The notes under the pieces were generated by a model that worked only from the letters and a program-made list of their open reading frames with translations, did not search any database and had not been told where the DNA came from. This document shows positions 1 through 6,873 of a DNA stretch of 13,592 bases, one piece after another. The first letter of the stretch is position 1. Each line of letters begins with the position of its first letter. The stretch lies in contig CAMBWL010000014.1 of the NCBI GenBank assembly GCA_945871625.1, positions 1-13,592 of the forward strand. The letters are read 5' to 3'. The translations under genes were made by a program, and so were the position numbers. The DNA is from Bifidobacterium breve (GTDB lineage: Bacteria > Actinomycetota > Acidimicrobiia > Acidimicrobiales > Ilumatobacteraceae).

Positions 1-126
1 CGTCTCGAACATCGTGCTCGCGAGATTTGCACGGGTGCAAGGTGGGAAGAAATTCAAAACGAGATGTTGGCGCGGTCGCGAGACCCATGGAGTTGTGCCG
101 ACGAAATGTTGGCTGGCATTTTGTAG
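1..126 (+). CDS. C-terminal fragment, probably MeaB/ArgK-type GTPase (5' end outside window)
   Basis: The first frame is open from base 1 to the TAG at 124-126 and gives 41 residues with a natural composition: a basic, charged helix and then the ending DPWSCADEMLAGIL. Actinobacterial MeaB/ArgK GTPases, which protect and reload methylmalonyl-CoA mutase, typically end in a short helix followed by 'DPY.AAD.LL', and this tail lines up residue for residue with that pattern (WEEIQNEMLA, then DPW..ADE.L). The catalytic G domain lies upstream, outside the window, so the name is an inference from the tail alone. The stop overlaps the proposed azlC start by one base (TAGTG), implying a shared transcript. 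It could instead be another protein with a similar C-terminal helix. Confidence 0.55.
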   Translation, partial: RLEHRAREICTGARWEEIQNEMLARSRDPWSCADEMLAGIL

Positions 127-788
127 TGACAGAGTTGCGGCGAGTTGTAGTTTCAAGTTTGACTCTCGGTGGTGCCGTCGGCATTTTTGCGTTGTCGTTT
201 GGTGTTGCTTCGGTTAGCGCTGGTGCCAGTGTGTGGCAAACATGTGCCTTGTCATTGTTCGTGTTTACTGGTGCTTCGCAGTTTTCGGCGATGAGCGTCG
301 TTGGTGCGGGTGGTTCGATGCTTGCGGCTTATGGTGGCGCCGTGTTGCTGGCTGCTCGCAACCTGGTTTATGGTTTGGCGCTTTCGTCGTCGGCAAAATC
401 GATGGCCGGCAATTTGCCGCGTCGGTTGTTTGCCGCACATTTTGTGATTGACGAAACTACGGCTCTTGCGCTGGCCCAATCGTCGCCAAGATTTCGCAAG
501 GTCGCGTTTTGGACGACCGGAATCGGCTTGTTCACTTTTTGGAATCTCGGCACGCTGATCGGCGCGTTGGCTGGCACTGCGATTGATCCGCAGAAATTTG
601 GATTAGACATTGCGTTTCCAGCAGCGTTCATTGTGATGCTCGTGCCACACCTGCGTTCGAAATTGGGTCGTCAAGCAGCGGTGCTTGGTGGCGTGCTGTG
701 TTTGGTTTCAATTTCGTTTTTGCCGATTGGAGTGCCGATTTTGATTGCCGCGTTGGCTGTGTTGGTGGGGGTGCGCAATGATCAATGA
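126..788 (+). CDS. azlC: AzlC family branched-chain amino acid export permease, large subunit
   Basis: AzlC is the large inner-membrane subunit of the AzlCD exporter, which in Bacillus removes branched-chain amino acids and their analogues. From the GTG at 126 the product is 220 residues, close to the family's usual 220-240. It is strongly hydrophobic, with about six membrane segments. Family signatures visible are FTGASQF near residues 47-53 and RNLVYG near 78-83, matching the usual AGA.QF and N.R..LYG blocks. I chose GTG 126 because it overlaps the upstream TAG as TAGTG and begins just before the first hydrophobic segment. Alternatives in frame are ATG 87 and TTG 27, which would add an unusual basic, cysteine-containing N-terminus overlapping the upstream gene. 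The stop overlaps azlD by 11 bp. The substrate is inferred from the family. Confidence 0.85.
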   Translation: MTELRRVVVSSLTLGGAVGIFALSFGVASVSAGASVWQTCALSLFVFTGASQFSAMSVVGAGGSMLAAYGGAVLLAARNLVYGLALSSSAKSMAGNLPRRLFAAHFVIDETTALALAQSSPRFRKVAFWTTGIGLFTFWNLGTLIGALAGTAIDPQKFGLDIAFPAAFIVMLVPHLRSKLGRQAAVLGGVLCLVSISFLPIGVPILIAALAVLVGVRNDQ

Positions 789-1098
789 AGCACCGACAAA
801 TTTGTGGCTGATGATTATCGCACTCGCAATTAGCGCGTATTTGTTGAAGATGTTTGGTCTCGTCGTATTGGGTTCGCGACAGTTGCCAAAAGTTTTTGAT
901 CGCTGTCTTGGATTGGTGCCCGCGGCGCTGTTGTCGGCGCTGGTTCTAAAAGATACTTTTTCAGTGGGTCAGAGTTTGGTGGTTGATGCACGGGTTGCAG
1001 GTTTTTTGGTTGCTGTTATTGCCGCGTGGCGTCGTGCGCCGTTGATCGTTGTGGTGGTGTTGGCGGCAGGTGCAACCGCGCTGTTGCGCGCGATTTAA
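778..1098 (+). CDS. azlD: AzlD family branched-chain amino acid exporter, small subunit
   Basis: AzlD is the small membrane partner of AzlC. The 106-residue product has four hydrophobic segments at roughly 9-31, 42-58, 71-84 and 87-104, and matches the family in size (about 100-110) and in the motif order LP..F, then LGLVPAALLSALVL. The ATG at 778 lies inside the end of azlC (11 bp overlap) and is preceded by a purine run, GGTGGGGG, that can serve as a ribosome-binding site. Translation is therefore likely coupled to azlC so that the two subunits are made together. The last base is 16 bp from the convergent SRPBCC gene, and I see no hairpin terminator in that gap. The family call is firm from topology plus position, less so from individual residues. 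Confidence 0.82.
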   Translation: MINEAPTNLWLMIIALAISAYLLKMFGLVVLGSRQLPKVFDRCLGLVPAALLSALVLKDTFSVGQSLVVDARVAGFLVAVIAAWRRAPLIVVVVLAAGATALLRAI

Positions 1099-1114
1099 CT
1101 TAAATGAAATCTGA

Positions 1115-1558
1115 TTAGTTTTTGCAGAGTGCCGCGAGGCCGCGCAAGTTGCGCTTCCAGATTTGGCGCAAAACTACTTTGCCACCGATAAACGCGCCAA
1201 GTGGCCCGCCGAGAAACCACGGAAAAACGAGTTTTTCTTCCCATTTAAAAAGTGTGCGAGCGCCATTATTCATAGGTTCGAGGGTGAACACGCCGGTGCC
1301 CGTGACTATGCCGATGTGTTTTACGCCCATTGCTTTGCCGGGCACCCACTCGGTGATCTCCATCTTGTCGGTCAGTCGAATTGGGCCGACTTTTGTGTCG
1401 CAAAGAAATGCCGTGCCGACCCCGCGCTTTTGATCAGAGGTGAAGCGAATTGCGACGGCGTCATGCATCCAATCAACATGCCTCTCGATTGGCTCGACAA
1501 TTTGCCAAACCTTTTCGGGAGTTGCCTCGATTTCAATCGAAACTTTGATATTGCTCAT
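1115..1558 (-). CDS. SRPBCC (START/polyketide-cyclase-like) family protein
   Basis: The 147-residue cytoplasmic protein opens with a classic SRPBCC beginning: a beta-strand (KVSIEIEATPEKVW, residues about 4-17), then the short helices that close the cavity (W..VEPIERHVDWM). It continues with alternating strands including GVGTAFLCDTKVGPIRLTDKMEITEW, and ends in a long C-terminal helix (LRQIWKRNLRGLAALC). This helix-grip fold holds a hydrophobic ligand. The ligand cannot be read from the sequence, so no specific function is given. The ATG at 1558 was preferred over an upstream extension because it is preceded by AAGG and starts the fold directly. The gene is convergent with azlD and divergent from iscS, with only 31 bp between the two start codons. 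Confidence 0.75.
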   Translation of the reverse strand: MSNIKVSIEIEATPEKVWQIVEPIERHVDWMHDAVAIRFTSDQKRGVGTAFLCDTKVGPIRLTDKMEITEWVPGKAMGVKHIGIVTGTGVFTLEPMNNGARTLFKWEEKLVFPWFLGGPLGAFIGGKVVLRQIWKRNLRGLAALCKN

Positions 1559-1567
1559 CGCCTTGTG

Positions 1568-1581
1568 AGTGTAGTTAGCCT
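1568..1581. promoter_or_regulatory. Candidate back-to-back -10 elements of the SRPBCC gene and iscS
   Basis: In the 31-bp gap between the two divergent start codons, the plus strand holds TAGCCT at 1576-1581, 8 nt before the iscS GTG. The minus strand reads TACACT at 1573-1568, 9 nt before the SRPBCC ATG. Both fit the actinobacterial TANNNT -10 pattern and would give leaders of zero to a few nucleotides. A TTGCTC at 1551-1556 is a weak -35 candidate for iscS with a long (19 nt) spacer. This is pattern recognition only; such hexamers are common by chance. Confidence 0.3.
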
Positions 1582-1589
1582 GTAGTTCT

Positions 1590-2795
1590 GTGGCGACTCG
1601 TAAAAACAATGCTTTCAGCGACGAGACAATTGCTGATTTTGTCTATCTAGATCACGCCGCGAGCACGCCGATGCGCCAAGAAGCGATCGAAGCGATGACG
1701 CCGTACATGAGCGGTATTTATGCCAATCCTTCGGGATCGCATCGGTTTTCGCGAATCGCGCGCAAGGCGATTGACGAAGCGCGTGACGATGTTGCCGAGG
1801 CATTGGGTTGCAAGGTTGGCGAAGTTGTGTTCACAAGTGGTGGCACCGAGGGCGACAACGCAGCAATTTTTGGTGCGGTGCGGCGCAAGGCGGGTATCGC
1901 AGTTTGTTCGGCCGTCGAGCATCACGCGGTTTTGCATTGTGTCGAGAACTTAAAGGGGCAAGTTGTTGGTGTGGATGCGACTGGTGTGATCGATGTTGCT
2001 GAACTTGAGCGCGTGTTGCAAGAAGCGCAGACAAGCATTAATGCGCATGACCATGTCAGCGTCGTGTCGGTGATGGCAGTAAACAATGAGGTCGGCAGCA
2101 TTTCACCATTGCGACAAGTAGCCAAAGTTGTGCGCGCGAACGCGCCAGGCGCCGTATTACACACCGATGCGGTGCAGGCGACGTGTTGGCAAGACTTGCG
2201 CGAGATTTCAAAACTTGTGGACGTACTTTCGATTTCGGCGCATAAGTTCGGCGGGCCAAAAGGTATGGGCATCACGATGCAGCGGCTCGGCTTAGAAATT
2301 GATCCGCTGATTGTGGGTGGTGGGCAAGAACGCGATCGACGCAGTGGCACGCACAATGTCGCTGGCATTATGGCCACGGCAGCGGCGTTGCGCGCGACTG
2401 ACTCGGCGCGCGATACCGAAGTTGCACGCGTAACGAAATTGCGCGATGCGTTGATTGACGGCGTGATGAGCGAGATTGAAGATGTTCTTGAAACTGTGCC
2501 GCGCGATGAGCGCATTGCCGGTATCGCGCACATGTGCATTGGCGGTTGCGAGAGCGAGTCGGTGCTTTATCTGCTCGATGAGGCAATGATTTGCGCCTCG
2601 GCGGCGAGTGCGTGTGCAAGCGGGGCGATGGAACCGTCGCATGTTCTGTCGGCAATGGGTGTCGACAAGAAATATTCGATGGGTGCGTTGCGCATGAGCC
2701 TTGGTCACACGACGACCGAGCACGAGATTGATCGCGCAATTGCTGCGCTTGTTGGTGTGGTTCGGCAGTTGCGACGCAATAAAGTTAAAGCCTGA
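1590..2795 (+). CDS. iscS: Cysteine desulfurase (IscS/NifS class, PLP-dependent)
   Basis: The enzyme takes sulfur from L-cysteine as an enzyme-bound persulfide, releasing alanine, and passes it to Fe-S assembly or tRNA thiolation. The 401-residue product shows the class V aminotransferase layout: YLDHAASTP near residue 19, TSGGTEGDN near 83, the PLP-stacking His in VEHHAVL (His111/112), HTDAVQ, and the PLP Schiff-base Lys219 in SAHKFGGPKG. The catalytic cysteine is Cys342 in ASACASG, followed by EPSHVL, which is typical of the IscS/NifS group and unlike the short SufS loop. GTG 1590 is the only usable start before the fold, since in-frame stops lie just upstream. No clear Shine-Dalgarno precedes it, which fits a leaderless or near-leaderless message. 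It overlaps mnmA by one base (TGATG), so tRNA thiolation is a likely destination of its sulfur. Confidence 0.93.
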   Translation: MATRKNNAFSDETIADFVYLDHAASTPMRQEAIEAMTPYMSGIYANPSGSHRFSRIARKAIDEARDDVAEALGCKVGEVVFTSGGTEGDNAAIFGAVRRKAGIAVCSAVEHHAVLHCVENLKGQVVGVDATGVIDVAELERVLQEAQTSINAHDHVSVVSVMAVNNEVGSISPLRQVAKVVRANAPGAVLHTDAVQATCWQDLREISKLVDVLSISAHKFGGPKGMGITMQRLGLEIDPLIVGGGQERDRRSGTHNVAGIMATAAALRATDSARDTEVARVTKLRDALIDGVMSEIEDVLETVPRDERIAGIAHMCIGGCESESVLYLLDEAMICASAASACASGAMEPSHVLSAMGVDKKYSMGALRMSLGHTTTEHEIDRAIAALVGVVRQLRRNKVKA

Positions 2796-3889
2796 TGAAA
2801 GTTCTCGTGGCGATGTCTGGTGGCGTTGATTCGTCGGTGGCTGCGGCTGAACTAATCGATCAAGGTCACGAAGTTGTGGGTGTGACGATGCGTTTGTGGG
2901 GTGGCGAGAGCGACACTGGGTGTTGTTCGGTCTCCGATGTGGACGACGCTCGCCGAGTTGCACAACAACTCGGTATCGATCACTTGGTGTTTAATTTTTC
3001 TGACGACTTCAACAAACATGTCGTCGCACCATACGTGCAGGCCCATGTTGACGGCATTACGCCAAACCCGTGCATCGAGTGCAACCGACATTTGAAGTTT
3101 GATCGTTTGAGCGAGCGAGCGCGAGTCTTGGGTTTTGATGCCGTGGCGACTGGTCATCATGCACAAGTGTCGCGCGATGACGACGGGGTCTTTCGCTTGA
3201 CGCGTGGTCATGACGATTTAAAAGATCAGAGCTATGTCGTTTATATGCTCGACCAGGATGAGTTGGCGTTCACTATGTTTCCGGTGGGACATTTGACAAA
3301 GGCGCAGGTACGAGACCGAGCGGTCGCGCTTGGCTTGCGTACGGCAACCAAACCAGACAGCCAAGACGTTTGTTTCATTTCACGCACAGGCGGCCGCGAA
3401 ACTTTCTTGGGCAATCGCATCGAGTTTCGCAAAGCATCTGTAGTCACCAGCGACGGTTCGGCTGCCGGCGCAGTTGACGCGCTTGAACTCGTGACGATTG
3501 GTCAGCGCCGGGGTCTAGGTTTACCAGGTGGCGGACCAAAACAGTTTGTAGTCGATGTCGACACTCCAAATGCTCGAGTCGTGATTGGCAGCGAAGATCA
3601 ACTGTTGCGCACGGGTCTAGCGGTGAGCAATGTGATGTGGGCGAATAGTGCGCCGGTTGTCGGTCAAAAAGTTTTGGTGCAAAGTAGTGCCCACGGCGCG
3701 GCTGTTGCGGCGACCGTTGAGCGTGTTGACGGCGCTGGCACGACAAATAGTTTGGGCAGTCTGGTGTTGCGATTTGATGTTGCGCAACGACGCATCGCTC
3801 CTGGACAGAGCATTGTTTGCTACGACATCACGAATAGTTTTGTGCTCGGTGGCGGCATCGCCGAAGCAGTTGATCCATCAACGAACTGA
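2795..3889 (+). CDS. mnmA: tRNA-specific 2-thiouridylase MnmA
   Basis: MnmA adenylates the C2 of wobble uridine 34 in tRNA-Lys, -Glu and -Gln and replaces the oxygen with sulfur (s2U34). The 364-residue length is normal for the family. The N-terminal PP-loop SGGVDSS is at residues 8-14. Cys93 in NPCIECNRHLKF and Cys193 in DSQDVCFISR correspond to the catalytic cysteine pair, one carrying the persulfide. The family tract TGHHAQ follows, then the central domain (TIGQRRGLGLPGG) and a C-terminal beta-barrel with the block RIAPGQSIVCYD. The ATG shares a base with the iscS stop, so the sulfur donor and acceptor are translationally coupled. The gene ends 5 bp before the convergent membrane-protein gene and has a possible terminator over its last codons. 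Confidence 0.95.
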   Translation: MKVLVAMSGGVDSSVAAAELIDQGHEVVGVTMRLWGGESDTGCCSVSDVDDARRVAQQLGIDHLVFNFSDDFNKHVVAPYVQAHVDGITPNPCIECNRHLKFDRLSERARVLGFDAVATGHHAQVSRDDDGVFRLTRGHDDLKDQSYVVYMLDQDELAFTMFPVGHLTKAQVRDRAVALGLRTATKPDSQDVCFISRTGGRETFLGNRIEFRKASVVTSDGSAAGAVDALELVTIGQRRGLGLPGGGPKQFVVDVDTPNARVVIGSEDQLLRTGLAVSNVMWANSAPVVGQKVLVQSSAHGAAVAATVERVDGAGTTNSLGSLVLRFDVAQRRIAPGQSIVCYDITNSFVLGGGIAEAVDPSTN

Positions 3890-3896
3890 TTTTTTT
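3867..3896 (+). terminator. Possible intrinsic terminator at the end of mnmA
   Basis: CAGTT (3867-3871) can pair with AACTG (3884-3888), or alternatively GTTGAT with ATCAAC (3869-3882). An A and seven T residues (3890-3896) follow directly. The stem is short and A/T-rich, so termination strength is doubtful, but the U-tract position is right and a convergent gene begins at once. The hairpin overlaps the last codons of mnmA. Confidence 0.35.
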
Positions 3897-4749
3897 ATTT
3901 GGTGGCGCGCAGTACGGCGCCTGGGCGAGAAGGTGCGATCAAGATTGATGAAGCGTGAATCGCACTGACTGCTTTTAAGTGTTTGGCTGCCAGCGATGTC
4001 AGCGAAACATCTTGGGGTTGTTTGAAACTTAGTTCGAGTGGCACGCCCCAAGTGAGCGCGGTTAGGTCGGCAGCTTGCGTGTCGCGTTTCGCTAATTGCA
4101 TCTCGACGAGATCATGCTTGCGGATCATCAAGTTCGTGCCGAGCAAAGTTTCGTCGTGTACGACGAAGCCGGCGGGCACAAACACGAACCAACGGCGTGA
4201 GAGTTGATGAATGCGTCGAGCAAAGAACCAGAAACCGAGCGCAGAAACTGCACTGCAGATTATGCCCAACGGCAAATTCTCTGCTGCGATCAGAATTGGT
4301 GCGGCGACTGTCGCAGTTAGCAACATCATCGCGATCAGCAAAACTGGTGCAACGAGCGCAACAGGCGGCCGCAATAGAAATCTTTTTTCGTCTCCATAAG
4401 CACTGGCCTGGATGAACGCATTTCCCAGATCGGCATTGAAACTAATCAGCAGAATCGCCACGCTGATCGCCGCACAAATAATTTGAATCGTGTCTATCGC
4501 ACCAGTGACAGAAATATAGAGAAGCGTTGCAGTGATCACAGGCACTGCCATGCGCAACACGGTCAAAGTAGCCGGATGCAGAATAAAAACCGATAAAACG
4601 CTTGTTACCCAAACTGCCCAGGCGAGGACAGTTGCCACGTTTTGCACGCTTGTTGAGCGTTCAGAAACAAGTTCGTCAACGCCTGCGCCGATAAACGGCA
4701 ATATCGCGACCAAGATCCGCAAGACCCAAATAAACGACTTGTTGAGCAC
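3895..4749 (-). CDS. Conserved-type membrane protein of unknown function, six helices plus soluble tail
   Basis: I do not recognise a named family. The 284-residue product has about six hydrophobic segments (roughly 5-24, 38-58, 62-81, 84-104, 128-153, 158-178) arranged as four helices, a short polar loop with GDEKRFLLRPP, then two more helices. From residue 185 a soluble, probably cytoplasmic domain of about 95 residues begins RRWFVFVPAGFVVHDETLL and alternates strands. This resembles the bacterial PH-like domains attached to membrane helices, but that is a topology impression. It ends in SRPGAVLRATK. The GTG at 4749 is the first usable start after an in-frame stop. It is 6 nt from a TAGCCT hexamer, has no Shine-Dalgarno, and is divergent from ligA. 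Function unknown. Confidence 0.75.
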   Translation of the reverse strand: MLNKSFIWVLRILVAILPFIGAGVDELVSERSTSVQNVATVLAWAVWVTSVLSVFILHPATLTVLRMAVPVITATLLYISVTGAIDTIQIICAAISVAILLISFNADLGNAFIQASAYGDEKRFLLRPPVALVAPVLLIAMMLLTATVAAPILIAAENLPLGIICSAVSALGFWFFARRIHQLSRRWFVFVPAGFVVHDETLLGTNLMIRKHDLVEMQLAKRDTQAADLTALTWGVPLELSFKQPQDVSLTSLAAKHLKAVSAIHASSILIAPSRPGAVLRATK

Positions 4750-4755
4750 AAAGTA

Positions 4756-4761
4756 AGGCTA
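4756..4761 (-). promoter_or_regulatory. Candidate -10 element for the six-helix membrane protein
   Basis: The minus strand reads TAGCCT followed by TACTTT and then the GTG start at 4749. A -10 element at this distance would start transcription at or next to the first base of the codon, giving a leaderless mRNA. The same hexamer stands before iscS. No -35 is evident. Confidence 0.35.
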
Positions 4762-4793
4762 AGGGTGAGGCGAAGGCTCGCACACGACTTCGG

Positions 4794-4799
4794 TAAAGT
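4794..4799 (+). promoter_or_regulatory. Candidate -10 element for ligA
   Basis: TAAAGT lies 7 nt before the ligA ATG at 4807, fitting TANNNT at leaderless spacing. The same bases within GGTAAAG could alternatively act as a poor ribosome-binding site, so the two readings compete. No convincing -35 is visible upstream. Confidence 0.3.
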
Positions 4800-4806
4800 T
4801 TCAGTG

Positions 4807-6873
4807 ATGTCTGTGCCCGAGAAAATTCGTCAAACTGCCAGCGAGTTGCGTGCGGCTATCGCGCACCATAACGATTTGTATCACGGCAAAGATAGCCCAG
4901 AGATTTCAGATGCGGCGTTTGACGAGATTTTGCGCAAACTTGTAGAACTTGAAATCAAATATCCAGAAATCGTCGATGATGCATCGCCGACACAAATTAT
5001 CGGCGCAGGCACGGCAACTTTTGACCCGGTGACTCATCGCGTGCCGATGACGAGTCTTGACAACGCGATGGATGTTTCTGAGTTGCAAGCCTGGGGCGAG
5101 CGCGCGGCCAAGGGTCTCAACAATGTTGCGATGCAATTTGCGTGCGAACTCAAGATCGACGGGCTTGCATTGAGCATTCGCTACGAAAATGGCGAACTCG
5201 TACAGGCTGCGACGCGGGGTGACGGAAAGGTCGGTGAAGATGTCACGGCCAACGTGCGCACGATCGGGGTTATACCCAAAAAATTGAGTGCAAAGTCCGG
5301 GACAAAATTGCCGACTGTGCTCGAGGTGCGTGGCGAGGTTTATATGTCGATTGCGGCGTTTGAAAAATTTCGTGACGCAAAGTTGCGCGAAAATGAAAAG
5401 CGTGTGCAAGACGGCAAAAAACCCGAGAGTGTGCCGGCGAATCCGCGCAATGCTGGTGCTGGCAGTCTGCGCCAGAAAAATGCGCAGGTTACGGCGACCC
5501 GTGAACTTTCGTTTTGGGCGTATCAACTCGGCGAAGTTGTTGGCGTGCCGAATTTTGCGACACACCTACAAGCACTTGAATTTTTGCGTTCGCTTGGCTT
5601 CCCGATCAATCCCGAGGTCAAGACGCTGAGCTCGCTGACCGAGGTCGTCGAGTTTTGCCAGCAATGGGAGGCCAATCGTCACGGCTTGAACTATGAAATC
5701 GATGGCGTAGTCGTCAAGCTCGACGACCTAGCGCAACGTGAGCAACTGGGTTTCACATCACGCGCCCCGCGCTGGGCGATTGCCGTGAAATTTGCGCCAG
5801 AAGAGCGCAATACGTTGCTCAAAGATATTTCGGTCTCGATTGGTCGCACGGGACGCGCCACACCGTTTGCAGTACTTGAGCCTGTCGTGCTGTCGGGTAG
5901 CACAGTTTCTATGGCGACATTGCACAATCGCGAACAGGTGCAATTGAAAGATGTGCGACCAGGCGACACGGTTGTCGTGCGCAAAGCGGGTGACGTGATT
6001 CCTGAAGTAGTCGGACCAGTTTTGGCACTGCGACCAAAAAATTTAAAGGCATGGAAGTTCCCGACGACATGTGTTTGTGATTTGAAATCAAAGCTGGTGC
6101 AGGTCGAGGGCGAGTCGGACACGCGGTGCGTCGAGCCCGAGTGCCCGTTTCAGCGAGACCAGCGAATCATTCACTTTGCATCACGCGGTGCAATGGATAT
6201 TGAAGGTCTCGGCGAGAAAACTGTGTTCGCATTGTCTGACAAAAACTTTGTCACAGATATCGGAGATCTATATTCGTTGACCCTCGAAAAATTGCTGCAA
6301 CTCGATGGTTTTGCCGAGTTGAGTGCAAAAAACTTGTTGACGGCGATCAATGGTTCGAAGTCGCGACCGCTGGCGAAGTTGCTGGTTGGTCTCGGCATCA
6401 AAAATCTCGGCCCCGCGGCAGCAGAGTCGTTGGCGCGGCGATTCGGTTCGCTTGATGCGATCATTGCTGCGACGCCAGAACAGTTGAGCGAGATCGATGG
6501 CGTGGGTGAAGTTATACCTAAAAAAATCACCGAGTGGTTTGCCGATAAGACACACATGGCGATAATCAAAAAGTTTCGCGCAGCCGGTGTCGAGTTCGGA
6601 AATGTCGCGCTCAGCAACGCGCCACAAAATCTTGTCGGCAAAGCTGTCGTCGTGACGGGCACGGTCGAGGGTTTCAGTCGTGAAGGTGCGCAAGAAGCGA
6701 TCACCAGTCGTGGCGGCAAAAGCCCCGGCAGTGTTAGCGCGAAGACTTATGCGTTGGTAGTTGGTGCCGAACCAGGCGTGAGCAAACTTTCGAAAGCCCA
6801 AGAACTGGGCATTCCGATTATTGAGGTGGCAGGTTTTTTGAAACTTCTTGAGACTGGCGAATTACCGGGTTAG
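4807..6873 (+). CDS. ligA: NAD+-dependent DNA ligase LigA
   Basis: LigA seals nicks during replication and repair using NAD+ as AMP donor. The 688-residue product has the full family architecture. Domain Ia is at 1-65 with YH (25-26) and SDAAFD, where Phe38 stands in place of the usual Tyr. The adenylation domain has the AMP-accepting Lys116 in ELKIDGLAL, plus RGDG and NPRNAGAGSLRQ. The OB fold includes IGRTGRATPFAVLEPV. The zinc finger has Cys422, Cys424, Cys441 and Cys446. Helix-hairpin-helix repeats run from about 455 to 600, and the BRCT domain from about 608 to the end (VVVTGTVEGFSREGA). ATG 4807 gives the normal start MSVPEKIRQTASELR; a longer version from 4765 adds an atypical basic extension. 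The first zinc pair is CxC instead of CxxC. Its stop overlaps the convergent stop of the next gene. Confidence 0.96.
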   Translation: MSVPEKIRQTASELRAAIAHHNDLYHGKDSPEISDAAFDEILRKLVELEIKYPEIVDDASPTQIIGAGTATFDPVTHRVPMTSLDNAMDVSELQAWGERAAKGLNNVAMQFACELKIDGLALSIRYENGELVQAATRGDGKVGEDVTANVRTIGVIPKKLSAKSGTKLPTVLEVRGEVYMSIAAFEKFRDAKLRENEKRVQDGKKPESVPANPRNAGAGSLRQKNAQVTATRELSFWAYQLGEVVGVPNFATHLQALEFLRSLGFPINPEVKTLSSLTEVVEFCQQWEANRHGLNYEIDGVVVKLDDLAQREQLGFTSRAPRWAIAVKFAPEERNTLLKDISVSIGRTGRATPFAVLEPVVLSGSTVSMATLHNREQVQLKDVRPGDTVVVRKAGDVIPEVVGPVLALRPKNLKAWKFPTTCVCDLKSKLVQVEGESDTRCVEPECPFQRDQRIIHFASRGAMDIEGLGEKTVFALSDKNFVTDIGDLYSLTLEKLLQLDGFAELSAKNLLTAINGSKSRPLAKLLVGLGIKNLGPAAAESLARRFGSLDAIIAATPEQLSEIDGVGEVIPKKITEWFADKTHMAIIKKFRAAGVEFGNVALSNAPQNLVGKAVVVTGTVEGFSREGAQEAITSRGGKSPGSVSAKTYALVVGAEPGVSKLSKAQELGIPIIEVAGFLKLLETGELPG

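Noticed and set aside
14..217. 67-codon plus-strand frame near the window start, rich in Cys, Trp and Arg
   Set aside because: It overlaps the better-supported upstream gene tail and azlC, and its composition is not protein-like.
1099..1114. Terminator between azlD and the SRPBCC gene
   Set aside because: The 16-bp gap and flanks have a short T run at 1119-1123 but no inverted repeat that could form a stem.
1163..1585. 140-codon plus-strand frame opposite the SRPBCC gene
   Set aside because: The minus strand encodes a clear SRPBCC fold with its own ribosome-binding site; the plus frame has no recognisable features.
1922..2963. Long minus-strand open frames (205 and 223 codons) opposite iscS and the start of mnmA
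   Set aside because: Ser/Thr/Arg/His-rich translations without structure, lying antisense to a gene with intact catalytic motifs.
4906..5565. 219-codon minus-strand frame inside ligA
   Set aside because: Antisense to the ligA adenylation domain, with no family features and a composition typical of a shadow frame.
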